Positions 31,837 through 40,645 of a stretch of DNA of 64,000 nucleotides are shown piece by piece; the first letter of the stretch is position 1, and the number at the start of each line of letters is the position of its first letter. A model generated the notes under the pieces. The model ran no database searches, was not told the DNA's origin, and saw only the letters and a list, made by a program, of their open reading frames with translations. Source of the DNA: Bacillus sp. Cs-700 (GTDB lineage Bacteria > Bacillota > Bacilli > Bacillales > Guptibacillaceae); NCBI RefSeq assembly GCF_011082085.1, contig NZ_CP041063.1:2232001-2296000 (forward strand), given 5' to 3'. The translations under genes and the position numbers were made by a program.

Positions 31837-33587
31837 AAGTTCATGTTATTCTGTAGATCAAACATCGCAAGCGTAGTTCCTACAGGGGCATTGGAGTTGA
31901 AACCGACCGGATAAGACGGATCGACGACATCTACTGGCGCAGTTGTTCTTCCCCAAGGAAGCGCATAGCTGAAATAATTTGAATAAATCTGTATTTGACC
32001 GTCTGTAGGAACAGAAGTACCTCCAGGACGGTAGTCCACGTAAACAGCAAGCCGATTCGGGAAAGGCTGGATAAAGATATTCCCTTCAATCAAAATAAGA
32101 TTAAACTGCGCAAAATCGAGACCACCAGGTTCCATATCAAAAATAACCGTACTCCCGCTAGCTGAATGAACCACATAGTTCTCTGTTACAAGAAATGAAA
32201 TATTCGTTGTGATGATATTAAATAAAATAAATTGCGTCCAATTGATCGCTTTATTATTAGAAATTTGAATGGTTCCTTCCGCAAAACTTCCTTCGATTGA
32301 AAAAGTTCGTCGACTCGTAGCAATGCCAGTGAAAACATTCCCATAGATCATTGTTGTACCTCTGATCCGTTCAAATACAAGCGCATCAGCTGATCCTGCC
32401 CCTATATGAATCACTTCGTTTCCGACGAACATAACATTTTCAACATCAATGAATGCTGTTCTACGTCCCCCTTCAAAAATGTTGTAGCGAAGAATACTGT
32501 TGACATACAAATCAGAGGGAAACGATTTAAGTGCAATATTAAATAATGAATTTTGTGTTAAGCCGACAGGTGTTGGACCTGTGAAACGTATGTTTTCAAT
32601 AATGACGTTATCTGCTTGAATTGACATATAAGCAAGATCAAGGGAACCTCCTGATACAAACTCGATTTGGGTGAGGCGTGCTGAAATCCCTCTTAATGTA
32701 ATCGACTTATTAATTAACAGCTGCTGTAGTGGTGGTCCAAGTGCAACGGTAACTTGATAAACACCTGGAGACAGTTGAATCACATCTCCAGCAGTTGCAG
32801 CATTTATCGCGTCTTGAATTGTTGCGTAATCCATTCCTGTAGTAACATTGCGTATACGGTTGGCGCTAACGGCGACATTATCACCAATTGTGATAAACGA
32901 AAATTCTTGATCCCCATTCATCACAACATTTGCTGTTGCGACAGCAGATTGAAGTCGAACAGCTGTCGTCCGAATAATCAGACTAGCACTAATATCATAA
33001 GCTCCTGCTTCCAAATTAATCGTACTAATCGTATTGTCATTCAGCGCAGCAAGCAATTCTGCACTGGTCGTAACAGAGACAGCCGTTTGCATGCCTAACT
33101 TCTGTATAAAAACAGCAGCATTTGTATTTTCCTGTGTGCCCCCAGCAAGCGTTTGTAACGTGACTGGAATCGGCACGACGTTATTATAATAGCGAACTGT
33201 AAGTGTTGCTCCTGCAGGAAGCGTTAAAATCGCCTGTCCAAAATTCTGTTGGTTCTCGTCGTCAGATCCATATATGGTCCCATTCACTAAATTCCCATCT
33301 AGAAACAACGCAAATTGGTTGGCAGCCGATCCTGTCACTGAAAATGAAATATAGTAATCTCCCGACTCAGCAATCACAATCTCTGCTGCTCCGGCTGCGT
33401 GCGATATGCCAGAAGATTGTATTCCGTTTTGATCAAATGGTATCTCCGCTTCTGGTAGTAACGTTTGGACATCTAAATTATAAATGTATCCATGAGCGGA
33501 TGAACTCCCTGGTGGCCCGAGTGGTCCAGGAGGGCCTGGGGGACCTGGTTCATAAAAGAATCGTCGTTTTCGAAAACAATCCTTCAA
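31833..33587 (-). CDS. Collagen-like spore-surface protein with BclA-like and beta-helix domains
   Basis: A 584-residue protein. A short basic N terminus leads into a brief collagen-like run (EPGPPGPPGPLGPPG, residues 13-27). A BclA C-terminal-like jelly-roll domain follows (about 35-165, with SVTGSAANQFALFLDG and QTLAGGTQEN). A long right-handed beta-helix region fills about 170-580 (many INNVTI-like repeats, SPGVYQV). BclA-type proteins form the hair-like nap of the spore exosporium. The beta-helix addition could bind or cut polysaccharide, but no catalytic residues stand out. It starts at TTG after GGAGGTGAAAGT. Its neighbour at 33620 carries the same BclA-like domain. Confidence 0.75.
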   Translation of the reverse strand: MKDCFRKRRFFYEPGPPGPPGPLGPPGSSSAHGYIYNLDVQTLLPEAEIPFDQNGIQSSGISHAAGAAEIVIAESGDYYISFSVTGSAANQFALFLDGNLVNGTIYGSDDENQQNFGQAILTLPAGATLTVRYYNNVVPIPVTLQTLAGGTQENTNAAVFIQKLGMQTAVSVTTSAELLAALNDNTISTINLEAGAYDISASLIIRTTAVRLQSAVATANVVMNGDQEFSFITIGDNVAVSANRIRNVTTGMDYATIQDAINAATAGDVIQLSPGVYQVTVALGPPLQQLLINKSITLRGISARLTQIEFVSGGSLDLAYMSIQADNVIIENIRFTGPTPVGLTQNSLFNIALKSFPSDLYVNSILRYNIFEGGRRTAFIDVENVMFVGNEVIHIGAGSADALVFERIRGTTMIYGNVFTGIATSRRTFSIEGSFAEGTIQISNNKAINWTQFILFNIITTNISFLVTENYVVHSASGSTVIFDMEPGGLDFAQFNLILIEGNIFIQPFPNRLAVYVDYRPGGTSVPTDGQIQIYSNYFSYALPWGRTTAPVDVVDPSYPVGFNSNAPVGTTLAMFDLQNNMNF

Positions 33588-33619
33588 ACTTTCACCTCCA
33601 AAATTGTTGATTCCTAACG

Positions 33620-34231
33620 TTAAAGGCGCTGAATTAAGATCGATGCCGTTACGTTAGCTTCAGTACCTCCTGCTAAAGTCTCTAAAGAAACAGACCCAGC
33701 GGATGTATGATTTCGTAGCGTTAGCGTGACTGGAGAAGCTACTTGAATAATGGCAAACCCTGTATTTTGCTGATCTGTACTATTTGAACCGTATATTGTA
33801 CCCGGAAAAAGAGTCCCATTAATAAAGAGCGCAAACTGATTTGACTGCTGACCGGTTACGGAAAATATAATTTTATAGTCACCTGGTGTGTTAATGGTAA
33901 TTCCAGCGTCTCCCACTGTATGAGCAATCGCACCAAAGATGGCCCCATTCGTATCAAACGTTACATCGGTTTCAATTGGGACGATCTGGGCAGTCGCTTG
34001 ATAAATATACGCATAGTCAGTAGAAGCAGCGGTTCCATTTGCTCCTGGAGGACCAGTTGGCCCAGGTGGGCCAGGAACTGGTATGAAATTGGAACACGTT
34101 TTTTTGGTTGGAACACTTTCAGGAGAGCAAGTACAAGTGAAATGATGGCATTTTGTACAGCGAGGAGAACAAATGCAGTTCACCTTAAAGCAAATTCGGC
34201 ATCGACGGTTATCAAACGTGGAAATAATCAT
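33620..34231 (-). CDS. Cys-rich, collagen-like BclA-type spore protein
   Basis: A 203-residue protein whose N terminus has about ten Cys and several His (RRCRICFKVNCICSPRC, KCHHFTCTC), followed by a short collagen-like segment (PVPGPPGPTGPPG) and a BclA-like jelly-roll domain of about 130 residues (SVTGQQSNQFALFING, LETLAGGT). The Cys-rich part could crosslink it to the spore coat or bind zinc. It lies 32 bases before the larger collagen-like gene and is probably expressed with it during sporulation by a mother-cell sigma factor (inference). The GGGAGG site is unusually close to the ATG. Confidence 0.75.
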   Translation of the reverse strand: MIISTFDNRRCRICFKVNCICSPRCTKCHHFTCTCSPESVPTKKTCSNFIPVPGPPGPTGPPGANGTAASTDYAYIYQATAQIVPIETDVTFDTNGAIFGAIAHTVGDAGITINTPGDYKIIFSVTGQQSNQFALFINGTLFPGTIYGSNSTDQQNTGFAIIQVASPVTLTLRNHTSAGSVSLETLAGGTEANVTASILIQRL

Positions 34232-34353
34232 AACCTCCCTTCATTCTTCATACACCATATTATGCGGACAACCTGTGGATCGTTCTGTTTGACTATCCCG
34301 TTTTTTAAACCAAAATAAAAAGCCTATGCAGGGAAGCAGAGGCTTTAAGGTCA

Positions 34354-34497
34354 GGGGGACAGGTACTTTGTCCCAACAAATATTTAAATAAACAACATAG
34401 CAGACATGTTCTGATCATGTTCCTTCTACTATCAAGGAAGCATTTGTCTATCGTTTCAATACAATCCCTCTGCTAAGTAGAATTTGTCCCTTTGTCT
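34354..34497. repeat. REP/MITE-like element, copy A
   Basis: Bounded by GGGGGACAGGT on the left and TTTGTCCCTTTGTC on the right, with an internal ATATTTAA...ATGTTC...TATCGTTTC pattern shared with copies at 37973 and 38914. Adjacent to a duplicated tail of the SMI1/KNR4 gene. Confidence 0.6.
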
Positions 34498-34512
34498 TTC
34501 ACATACTTGTGA

Positions 34513-34603
34513 TTACTTATAAAACACTTTTTAATGCTTCGGTTACCATTTCTTCAAAACTACTATACTCTTCTACTATATCTCCACTGGGTTTATCTAG
34601 CTC
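34513..34603 (-). pseudogene. 3' fragment of an SMI1/KNR4 immunity gene
   Basis: About 90 bases nearly identical to the 3' end of the intact gene at 38112-38202. The fragment stops abruptly at about 34603, where an iron-transport gene fragment begins. Confidence 0.7.
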
Positions 34604-35100
34604 CATCCGGTGGGGCGGCGGTTACAGCATTAGTCACGGTCTTTCGCATCTGCTACTCAATCGATCATGCTTTTTAACGATGCATCCATCCATCAAATTC
34701 TCGTTTGGCTGACAGGAACCGTTGCAGGGTCAACATGGAAAGATTTGAGTTTACTAACCCCTGTTACCATCTTTGGTATCGGATGTTCTCTGCTAACGAT
34801 GAAAGCTCTGTCGGTTCTCTCGCTCGGTGATGATGTGGCTCGGGGATTAGGGCAGCGGGTTTGGCTACAAAAAGCCACGGTTATTGCTCTTGTCGTCTTG
34901 CTCGCTGGATTATCTGTGGCGTTTACGGGCCCGATTGGGTTTGTCGGATTGATTATCCCGCATATTGTCCGATATTTGATCGGATCGAATCACGCTCTCG
35001 TGCTACCTGTTAGCGCGTTAGCTGGCGCAGCGCTGTTGGTATTAGCAGATGTGGGATCACGGTTTATCTCTTTTCCATCCGAAACACCAGTAGGCATCGT
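34604..35100 (+). pseudogene. FecCD-type iron-siderophore permease fragment
   Basis: Encodes the C-terminal half of a FecCD permease (ASATQSIMLFNDASIHQILV, then GDDVARGLGQR and GPIGFVGLIIPHIVRYLIG). It lacks the N-terminal half and the last helix, and has a frameshift near 34650 (SGGAAVTALVTVF is in another frame). It is fused on both sides to unrelated sequence. Confidence 0.75.
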
Positions 35101-35705
35101 AATTCCAAAGCGCATTCCCTTCTAATTGTTTTTGAACAGAGGGATCGTCTTCATTTTTCGTAAGTAGAAGTAGATCAGGGTTGATTTTCAACAATTGTTC
35201 GATTGTCAGGTCCTGAGACGTTTCGTTCTCATCCTGAAGGGCGTACTCAAGTCCGATTTCTTCCATAAAACTTGGCATAAAGTAGGAAGATGTAGGAGCT
35301 CCAAATAGATTGCTGCTTGTATATTCCGCTTGAAGAACAGTCCCATCTATACCCGTAAGCGTTTCTTTAAAATCGGTAACCGATTCCCTATGTTCGGTCA
35401 ACATTTGTTCCGTATCTTCCTCACGATCTAAAGCAAGTCCAATTGTTTCTGTCGCTTCCACAACATCCCCATAATCCGCCGTATCATTCACAACAGCAAT
35501 TGTCGGCGCAATATCGCTCAGTTCTTCATAGATCGCCTTATGACGAACAGAATCGGCGATAATGAGATCTGGTTTTAATGTACGAATAATCTCTAAGCTC
35601 GGTTCCGAGCGAGAACCGACAGACTTATACCCTTCAATAACCATCATTGTCGAATCGGCAATGCGTTCAGGGCGTTCGTCATCAGCAACACCAACAGGTG
35701 CTACG
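35101..35705 (-). pseudogene. Iron-siderophore binding protein fragment
   Basis: The middle of a FecB/FhuD-type substrate-binding protein (TVAPVGVADDERPERIADST near the beginning, then LKPDLIIADS and NPDLLLLTKN). The lipoprotein signal and the last segment are missing. It joins the FecCD fragment tail-to-tail at about 35100, so both are deletion relics of one transporter locus. Confidence 0.75.
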
Positions 35706-35760
35706 GTATTCAGAAATTAGATGAACGAAATCGTTGCTTCCTATTTTAATGAATTACTAA

Positions 35761-35807
35761 AAAACCAGTTGAGCACATCAATCGAAAGAAGTGCTCAACT
35801 GATTTTT
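35761..35807 (-). terminator. Terminator downstream of the epimerase gene
   Basis: 11-bp arms CAGTTGAGCAC / GTGCTCAACTG with flanking A/T runs. A second hairpin (GGACAGTGA...TCACTGTCC) lies at 35809-35840, nearer the gene. Confidence 0.7.
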
Positions 35808-35876
35808 AGGACAGTGAAACAGGTCTGTCTCACTGTCCCACCCGCGTAAATTGAGTGCTTTTTTTGGTTAAGTCGT

Positions 35877-37025
35877 CTAACGCCAAACTATAGGGGATTC
35901 CCGAGACAATTCTCGTACAGGTAAGAATAATGATTCACTCAATAGATCAGCAATCCTCTTGCTTGCAAAACCATCACCATACGGGTTACTTGCATGACTC
36001 ATACGGTTATATTCTTGTTTATCATCGAGAAGGGTTTTAAAATGCTGATAAATGTTTTCCTCTTCGGTACCAACTAATTTTAATGTTCCGGCTTCTATCC
36101 CTTCAGGTCTCTCAGTCGTCTCACGCATGACCAGTACGGGCTTACCCAGGCTCGGGGCTTCTTCTTGAATGCCACCGCTGTCTGTTATGATCATGAAAGA
36201 GCGTGAAAGGAAATTATGAAAAGCTACTACTTCTAACGGATCAATTATTCTTATTCGATCATGGTTTCCTAATATGTCATCTGCTGCTTTTCTTACCATC
36301 GGGTTCATATGAATTGGATAGACAGCTTTAATATCTGGATATTCTTCAACGATTCTTTTAATAGCATGAAACATGTTTCTCATAGGTTTTCCAAGATTTT
36401 CTCTTCGATGAGCCGTTATCATAATGAGTTTACTATCCGAAGCCCACTCAAGATGTTCATGAAAAAAATCATCTCTGACCGTCATCTTTAGGGCGTCAAT
36501 TCCGGTGTTTCCCGTCACATAAATGGATGCTGGATCTTTGCCCTCTTTTAACAAATTTTCTCTAGAAACTTCTGTTGGAGTGAAATGATACCTTGCGATA
36601 ATCCCTACAGATTGACGATTGAACTCTTCGGGATAAGGGGAATCAATATTATAAGTTCTAAGACCAGCCTCTACGTGCCCAATCGGAATTTGCAAGTAAA
36701 AACATGCTAAAGACGCAACAAATGTGGTTGAAGTATCACCATGAACTAACACCAAATCTGGATGAACTTCTTCAAGAACCGCTTTCATACCCCCTAAAAT
36801 TTTGAGGGTTACATCAAATAGATTCTGCTTTTCTTTCATGATGGATAAGTTATAATCAGGCGTAATATCAAATACATCGAGAACCTGATTTAACATCTCC
36901 TTATGTTGACCAGTTACACAAACAATAGTCTGAAAATGATTTCGTGTTTTTAACTCTTTCACTAAGGGACACATCTTAATTGCTTCAGGTCTTGTACCGA
37001 AAACCAGCATAATTTTTTTCTTCAA
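35877..37025 (-). CDS. mnaA: UDP-N-acetylglucosamine 2-epimerase (non-hydrolysing)
   Basis: The 382-residue enzyme starts KKKIMLVFGTRPEAIKM and has the family motifs HVEAGLRT, VHGDTSTT, TAHRREN and DSGGIQEEAPSLGKPVLVMR. It interconverts UDP-GlcNAc and UDP-ManNAc, the first step to the wall teichoic acid linkage unit and to other ManNAc polymers. The frame begins at either of two TTG codons; the second (37025) is nine bases after GTAGG. It stands alone among mobile debris, about 9 kb from the teichoic acid genes at 45-54 kb, to which it may contribute. B. subtilis calls this enzyme MnaA (WecB in E. coli). Confidence 0.9.
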   Translation of the reverse strand: MKKKIMLVFGTRPEAIKMCPLVKELKTRNHFQTIVCVTGQHKEMLNQVLDVFDITPDYNLSIMKEKQNLFDVTLKILGGMKAVLEEVHPDLVLVHGDTSTTFVASLACFYLQIPIGHVEAGLRTYNIDSPYPEEFNRQSVGIIARYHFTPTEVSRENLLKEGKDPASIYVTGNTGIDALKMTVRDDFFHEHLEWASDSKLIMITAHRRENLGKPMRNMFHAIKRIVEEYPDIKAVYPIHMNPMVRKAADDILGNHDRIRIIDPLEVVAFHNFLSRSFMIITDSGGIQEEAPSLGKPVLVMRETTERPEGIEAGTLKLVGTEEENIYQHFKTLLDDKQEYNRMSHASNPYGDGFASKRIADLLSESLFLPVRELSRESPIVWR

Positions 37026-37202
37026 TACAATCAACCTACTTTACATAGTATTCAATCCATACATTGATACTATTATGTAAGCTAGGAAAAATAAGAAGTG
37101 TTAATTGGTTTATTTTTTGGGGGATTCGGGGGACGGTTCTCTTTATTCTAGATTGGCAAAGTGGAATTAAAAACACTACCAATAAACCAAGAATCCAACT
37201 AA

Positions 37203-37217
37203 ATCAAACGTTTGTTT
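37203..37217. promoter_or_regulatory. Orphan palindrome ATCAAACGTTTGTTT
   Basis: Identical 15-base copies occur at 27898-27912 and, inverted, at 1402-1416. The core CAAACGTTTG is a perfect palindrome as used by TetR-type repressors. It is about 240 bases upstream (minus strand) of nothing intact except the Imm22-like relic. Confidence 0.35.
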
Positions 37218-37324
37218 AAAAATTATTTATACAGTTCAATCACACTAACCGTTCCTCCTTAGCCATCACTTTTTCACCCTTTACCAATGTTTCAAGCAAT
37301 TGAATGTCCTTCAAATGCTCAGGC

Positions 37325-37444
37325 TTAAATTTCCAGAGGGGTCGATTCACCATCCTCATCATAAGTTAAATTTACATAATCTCCTACAGAGTCATTTTCT
37401 TCAATATTACCTAACCAAACTGAAACCCATCCCTGTTTTTCCAT
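37325..37444 (-). pseudogene. N-terminal fragment of an Imm22-like immunity protein
   Basis: A 39-codon ORF starting MEKQGWVSVWLGNIEENDSV and containing YDEDGE, resembling the start of Immunity protein 22. It has a good GAGGAAGG site, but the frame stops early. A following segment in another frame (FKPEHLKDIQLLETLVKGEK) may be part of the decayed gene. Confidence 0.5.
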
Positions 37445-37972
37445 TATATTATCCTTCCTCTATTAATATTGATATATCAATGGTTCACATCGTTGTAGGG
37501 ATGCCAAAGAAATATTTCAGACATACTCACTAATATTGTTTTTCTATTCTGTACTCTTCTTACAAAAAGTGAATACTCTTCGCTAACACAACTGTGTAAA
37601 GATGGATGTTTTGTCAAGAGATATACGATGCACTGTGGATCTCTGCGTTGCTTATGATGACGTACCCTCCCATGTCCCCTGGCATCCTTCTGCCCGTATC
37701 CCTTTGTTCGGTCTAATCATTAGGCAGGAGGGACAAGGGGAGACAGAACTCGTTCCAGCAAATAGCTAATAATATAATACCGTAGACATGATGAAAAACT
37801 TTCTACATTTGCTAAACATTCTTGTATCGTTTGGTATTTTTTTATCATTATTCGTTCTTAAGAAGATAAAAAATTCACCCGTCTCGTAATGAGTCTTCTA
37901 TTTCATTTTAAAATACAAAAACCAGTTGAACTATACTTTACATTAGTTCAACTGGTTCTTTTTTGGAACAGT
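37445..37972. other. Gene-free region with element remnants
   Basis: Contains a right end (37692-37711) and a left part (37730-37832, starting GGGACAAGGGGA) of the repeat family whose complete copy is at 38914-39100. No gene recognised. Confidence 0.45.
37916..37962 (-). terminator. Terminator of the SMI1/KNR4 gene
   Basis: 13-bp arms AACCAGTTGAACT / AGTTCAACTGGTT with a T-run on the minus strand. Confidence 0.7.
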
Positions 37973-38096
37973 GGGACAGGTACCTTGTTCTAGCAAATAT
38001 TTAATTAAACAGACATGTTCTACTTTCTACTATTACGAAAGATATCTCTATCGTTTCTATACTATCGATCTGGTACGTAGAATCTGTCCTTTTTCT
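37973..38096. repeat. REP/MITE-like element, copy D
   Basis: GGGACAGGT on the left and AATCTGTCCTTTTTC on the right. The internal sequence is closely related to copy A, and both sit just downstream of an SMI1/KNR4 3' end. Confidence 0.55.
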
Positions 38097-38111
38097 CTCC
38101 ACATACTATCC

Positions 38112-38540
38112 TTATAAAACACTTTTCAAAGCTTCGGTTAGCATTTCTTCAAAACTACTATATTCTTCTACTATATCTCCACTTGGTTTATCAAGCTCCA
38201 AAAATGTATGTTTATCTATGTCCAAACAATACCACGAAATATTTGAATCACCAAAAAACAAATAATTACCTTCCCATTCATTTTCTTGCCAGATTTCATT
38301 CGCTTCAATAAAACCATTATTTTTGTCGTACTGATTGGCATTATAGATAACCAAACCATTAAACTCTAAACCGTTTATTTTTTTCAAAAAAGCCTCATAA
38401 TCATTTATCATTGGATTTTTACTTGCATTGCTTGAAATCCATTTTTTTATTTCTTTGATATTTTCATCGTTAGCCGATGACATTATTGACTTTCCATCTT
38501 GATTTTTAATTTTTTCAATTTCAGCCAGTAAGTTTAACAA
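38112..38540 (-). CDS. SMI1/KNR4 (SUKH) family immunity protein, YobK/YrhA-like
   Basis: The 142-residue product has the SUKH fold pattern: a helical start, DYEAFLKKINGLEFNGLVIY, WQENEW, and a C-terminal YSSFEEMLTEAL. SUKH proteins neutralise polymorphic nuclease toxins. Here an HNH-type toxin tail lies just upstream on the same strand, as in B. subtilis YobL (toxin)/YobK (immunity). The gene looks intact, with a TTG start after GAGGTGAAGATAAG. The toxin partner is truncated, so this is an orphan immunity gene that could still protect against sibling toxins. A duplicate of its 3' end lies at 34513-34603. Confidence 0.75.
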   Translation of the reverse strand: MLNLLAEIEKIKNQDGKSIMSSANDENIKEIKKWISSNASKNPMINDYEAFLKKINGLEFNGLVIYNANQYDKNNGFIEANEIWQENEWEGNYLFFGDSNISWYCLDIDKHTFLELDKPSGDIVEEYSSFEEMLTEALKSVL

Positions 38541-38610
38541 CTTATCTTCACCTCTATTTTTTTGTTTTTGGGTATACCATACCTTCTGGCAATGGCCATT
38601 TAATAATAAT

Positions 38611-38805
38611 TTAATCTCCTACTTTCAAACCTTTTGTTGAATTTTTTTGTGAATTTGTAAGAACTTTATGATGTAGGTCGTTTTCAATTAGTATTAAATT
38701 GCTAAAATCATTATTTCCTCCATCGTCTAAAGGTAGTTTATGATGAACTTGGTACCCATTAGCATTACTGCACATTTCTATACTAATTCCGCAACTCATG
38801 GAAAG
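38611..38805 (-). pseudogene. HNH nuclease toxin tip, 5'-truncated
   Basis: The last 62 or so residues of an HNH/LHH-type toxin domain: CSNANGYQVHHKLPLDDGG, then NDFSNLILI and LHHKVLTN. The upstream part is replaced at about 38805 by the end of a repeat element. Such tips end LXG/type VII toxins. The SMI1/KNR4 gene downstream is the probable cognate immunity gene. Confidence 0.7.
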
Positions 38806-38812
38806 ACGGGGA

Positions 38813-38829
38813 GCCTGTCCCTTTGTTCT
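38813..38829. repeat. Right end of a REP/MITE-like element, copy E
   Basis: GCCTGTCCCTTTGTTCT matches the right terminal repeat of the complete copy. It directly abuts the truncated HNH toxin gene. Confidence 0.5.
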
Positions 38830-38913
38830 CCCTTCCTATATGAATTAGGCGATTCGGAAACGGTTATAATGATTCATTTAAAAACACAAAAACCAGAGAA
38901 ACTATCCTTCATT

Positions 38914-39100
38914 GGGACAAGGGGACAGGTAGCTCGTCCCAGCAAATAGCTAATAATACAATACCGTAGACATGATGATAAACTTTCTACATTTGCTGAA
39001 ACGTTCTTGTATCGTTTCTACAATTACGAAAGCATTTCTGTATCGTATGTATACTATTACCACAATTCCCTATGGATCGTGGAACCTGTCCCTTTGTCCC
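38914..39100. mobile_element. Complete 187-bp MITE-like element, copy F
   Basis: Terminal inverted repeats GGGACAAGGGGACAGGT and ACCTGTCCCTTTGTCCC match at 16 of 17 positions. The interior has no ORF. At least five partial relatives lie within 34.3-39.1 kb. No transposase is present, so movement would need a partner elsewhere. Confidence 0.65.
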
Positions 39101-39138
39101 TCCAGTCAAACGATTCAAACAATCTACTAACATATATA

Positions 39139-39183
39139 AAACCTGGGTGAACGAATCATAATATGATTCGTTCACCCAGGTTT
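39139..39183 (-). terminator. Terminator of the DUF600 gene
   Basis: Perfect 20-bp hairpin arms (AACCTGGGTGAACGAATCAT and complement) with a short loop, followed by T-rich sequence. Confidence 0.8.
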
Positions 39184-39211
39184 ACTTAAATATTCTCCAT
39201 AAAAATAAAAT

Positions 39212-39664
39212 TCATAGATTATTCTTTACCTCCTCAAACCACTCTTCAGCAACATGATCTGCCGTTTTAACATCATCATGCGTATATACTAATTCATACT
39301 TATATTCAGCTTTAAAGTTACTACTCTTAACATCATAGACTAACTTCATCTCAGTGGGTATATCTCCATTATACTCTTTACACAATTCTTCAATTTTTTC
39401 AATATCTTCACTTATTATGCGTAGTACCATAAAACCTTTTTTGGGTGATACATCATATCTTTTATCCCCATTCTCTAATGCATCGTTTAATTTATGGGGC
39501 TTTACATAATTATTATTAATCAAATAAAAAAACTTACTTGAAATTACTCCTTGCTCACGCGAAGCATATACATATACTTTATCCGCTCGACCTTCCACAT
39601 ATTCCATGCATACTGATATCATATCTGCTTGCAATTCACTGAACTTATCTTCAAATTCTTTCAT
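39212..39664 (-). CDS. DUF600 (YezG-like) immunity protein
   Basis: A 150-residue soluble acidic protein matching the DUF600/YezG family: FSELQADMISVCMEYVEGRA near the N terminus, FYLINN in the middle and AEEWFEEVKNNL at the end. YezG is the immunity protein for the B. subtilis nuclease toxin YeeF. Here the gene follows by nine bases the remnant of a YeeF-like nuclease tip, so the pairing is the same. The gene is intact while the toxin has lost its 5' part. Confidence 0.8.
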   Translation of the reverse strand: MKEFEDKFSELQADMISVCMEYVEGRADKVYVYASREQGVISSKFFYLINNNYVKPHKLNDALENGDKRYDVSPKKGFMVLRIISEDIEKIEELCKEYNGDIPTEMKLVYDVKSSNFKAEYKYELVYTHDDVKTADHVAEEWFEEVKNNL

Positions 39665-39673
39665 AAATAATTT

Positions 39674-40051
39674 TCACTCCTTAGTATTTTTAATAATTTT
39701 AAAGTACCACTCACCATCAATTGTATAATTAACTATAAATTTCTCAGGTCGCACATCGTTCCCATCGTAAATAATTTCCACATCAGTCGTTACTTTTTTA
39801 GGGGGAATCTCTTTCAAAGCTATAGCCCATTCTTCTTCTATTTTCTTATATTGTATTAAGTTAACCTCACTCAATTGTGATACCAAATTATCTATTTTAG
39901 GTAGGCCTCCAAATCTATCGCCCGCTAAATGCCCCGCGTGATCTTGCCCTTTTACTTTACCGAGAGTATTTTTGCTGTGTGATAGCCTCTCTGTTCTTGA
40001 TGTTAATTGTAAGTTTCTGGTTTCAAAGCTTATAATTCTACCTGCATTTTC
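39674..40051 (-). pseudogene. DNA/RNA non-specific endonuclease toxin tip (YeeF-like), 5'-truncated
   Basis: An open frame of 125 codons follows an in-frame TAG and has no early start codon. It encodes a nuclease tip: RIISFETRNLQL, then GKVKGQDHAGHLAGDRFGG with the catalytic His, IDNLVSQLSEVN, and YKKIEEEWAIALKEIPPKK. This is the Endonuclea_NS_2-type C-terminal toxin of LXG proteins. The LXG N-terminal domain is absent. Only an internal ATG (39886) could start translation, and it would omit the active site. Confidence 0.75.
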
Positions 40052-40239
40052 CTATAAGTTAAGCTACTAATCATTCATCATATTAATAGAAGTTGGTGTA
40101 TAATCAACGGAGGACTTTTGAAGAAGGATTAAATCTGTAGGTGTTTGTAAACTGTTTAATTTTTAATTTGGAGTGATAGAAGAAAGAGAATTCACACAAC
40201 CTCCCTGCCACTCTAAAAACGACAAAGGAGGTTAATTAA

Positions 40240-40554
40240 ATGATGGATGTGTTCATTACTTGTTGCGGTGCTATTGGATTTTTCTTAGTGATTAATTTCT
40301 TTTTTTCATTGTTATACATGGTTAGCAAAACAGCAGGAAATGGCTTTTACCGCTGGTCTACCCACGATGAATTTTTCATTTTAACACTGATAATCTTTCC
40401 GTTATTCGGATTAACGCAATACACAGCTAATCAGTTTTATGACAAATTCAACTGGTTTACAGCTAGATTAATGCTAATCTTATACGCCATTTTGGTATTG
40501 ATCCTCGCGATCTCATTTTTTATTTTGTTTGATTATCTTATAAGCATAACTTGA
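40240..40554 (+). CDS. Small three-helix membrane protein, array copy 1
   Basis: A 104-residue membrane protein of unknown family. It has an N-terminal helix (about 3-28), a conserved polar segment (SKTAGNGFYRW.THDE), a second helix ending in PLFGLTQYTA, a conserved FYDKFNWF.AR motif and a C-terminal helix. Five relatives stand in a row on this strand over 2.1 kb. Their position next to toxin-immunity remnants suggests they may be immunity proteins, but there is no direct evidence. A strong AAAGGAGG lies eight bases before the ATG. Confidence 0.75.
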   Translation: MMDVFITCCGAIGFFLVINFFFSLLYMVSKTAGNGFYRWSTHDEFFILTLIIFPLFGLTQYTANQFYDKFNWFTARLMLILYAILVLILAISFFILFDYLISIT

Positions 40555-40645
40555 TATAGAGCAGTACATAACAATTTCAGCCATGTTAATAAAATAGTTT
40601 AGTTCAATTTTATATGTGTGCATTTACGAAAAGGGTGTTCGCTTG

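Noticed and set aside
34667-35125. Intact iron permease gene starting at 34667
   Set aside because: The product lacks the first half and the last helix of FecCD permeases and its ends are fused to unrelated sequence, so it was called a pseudogene fragment.
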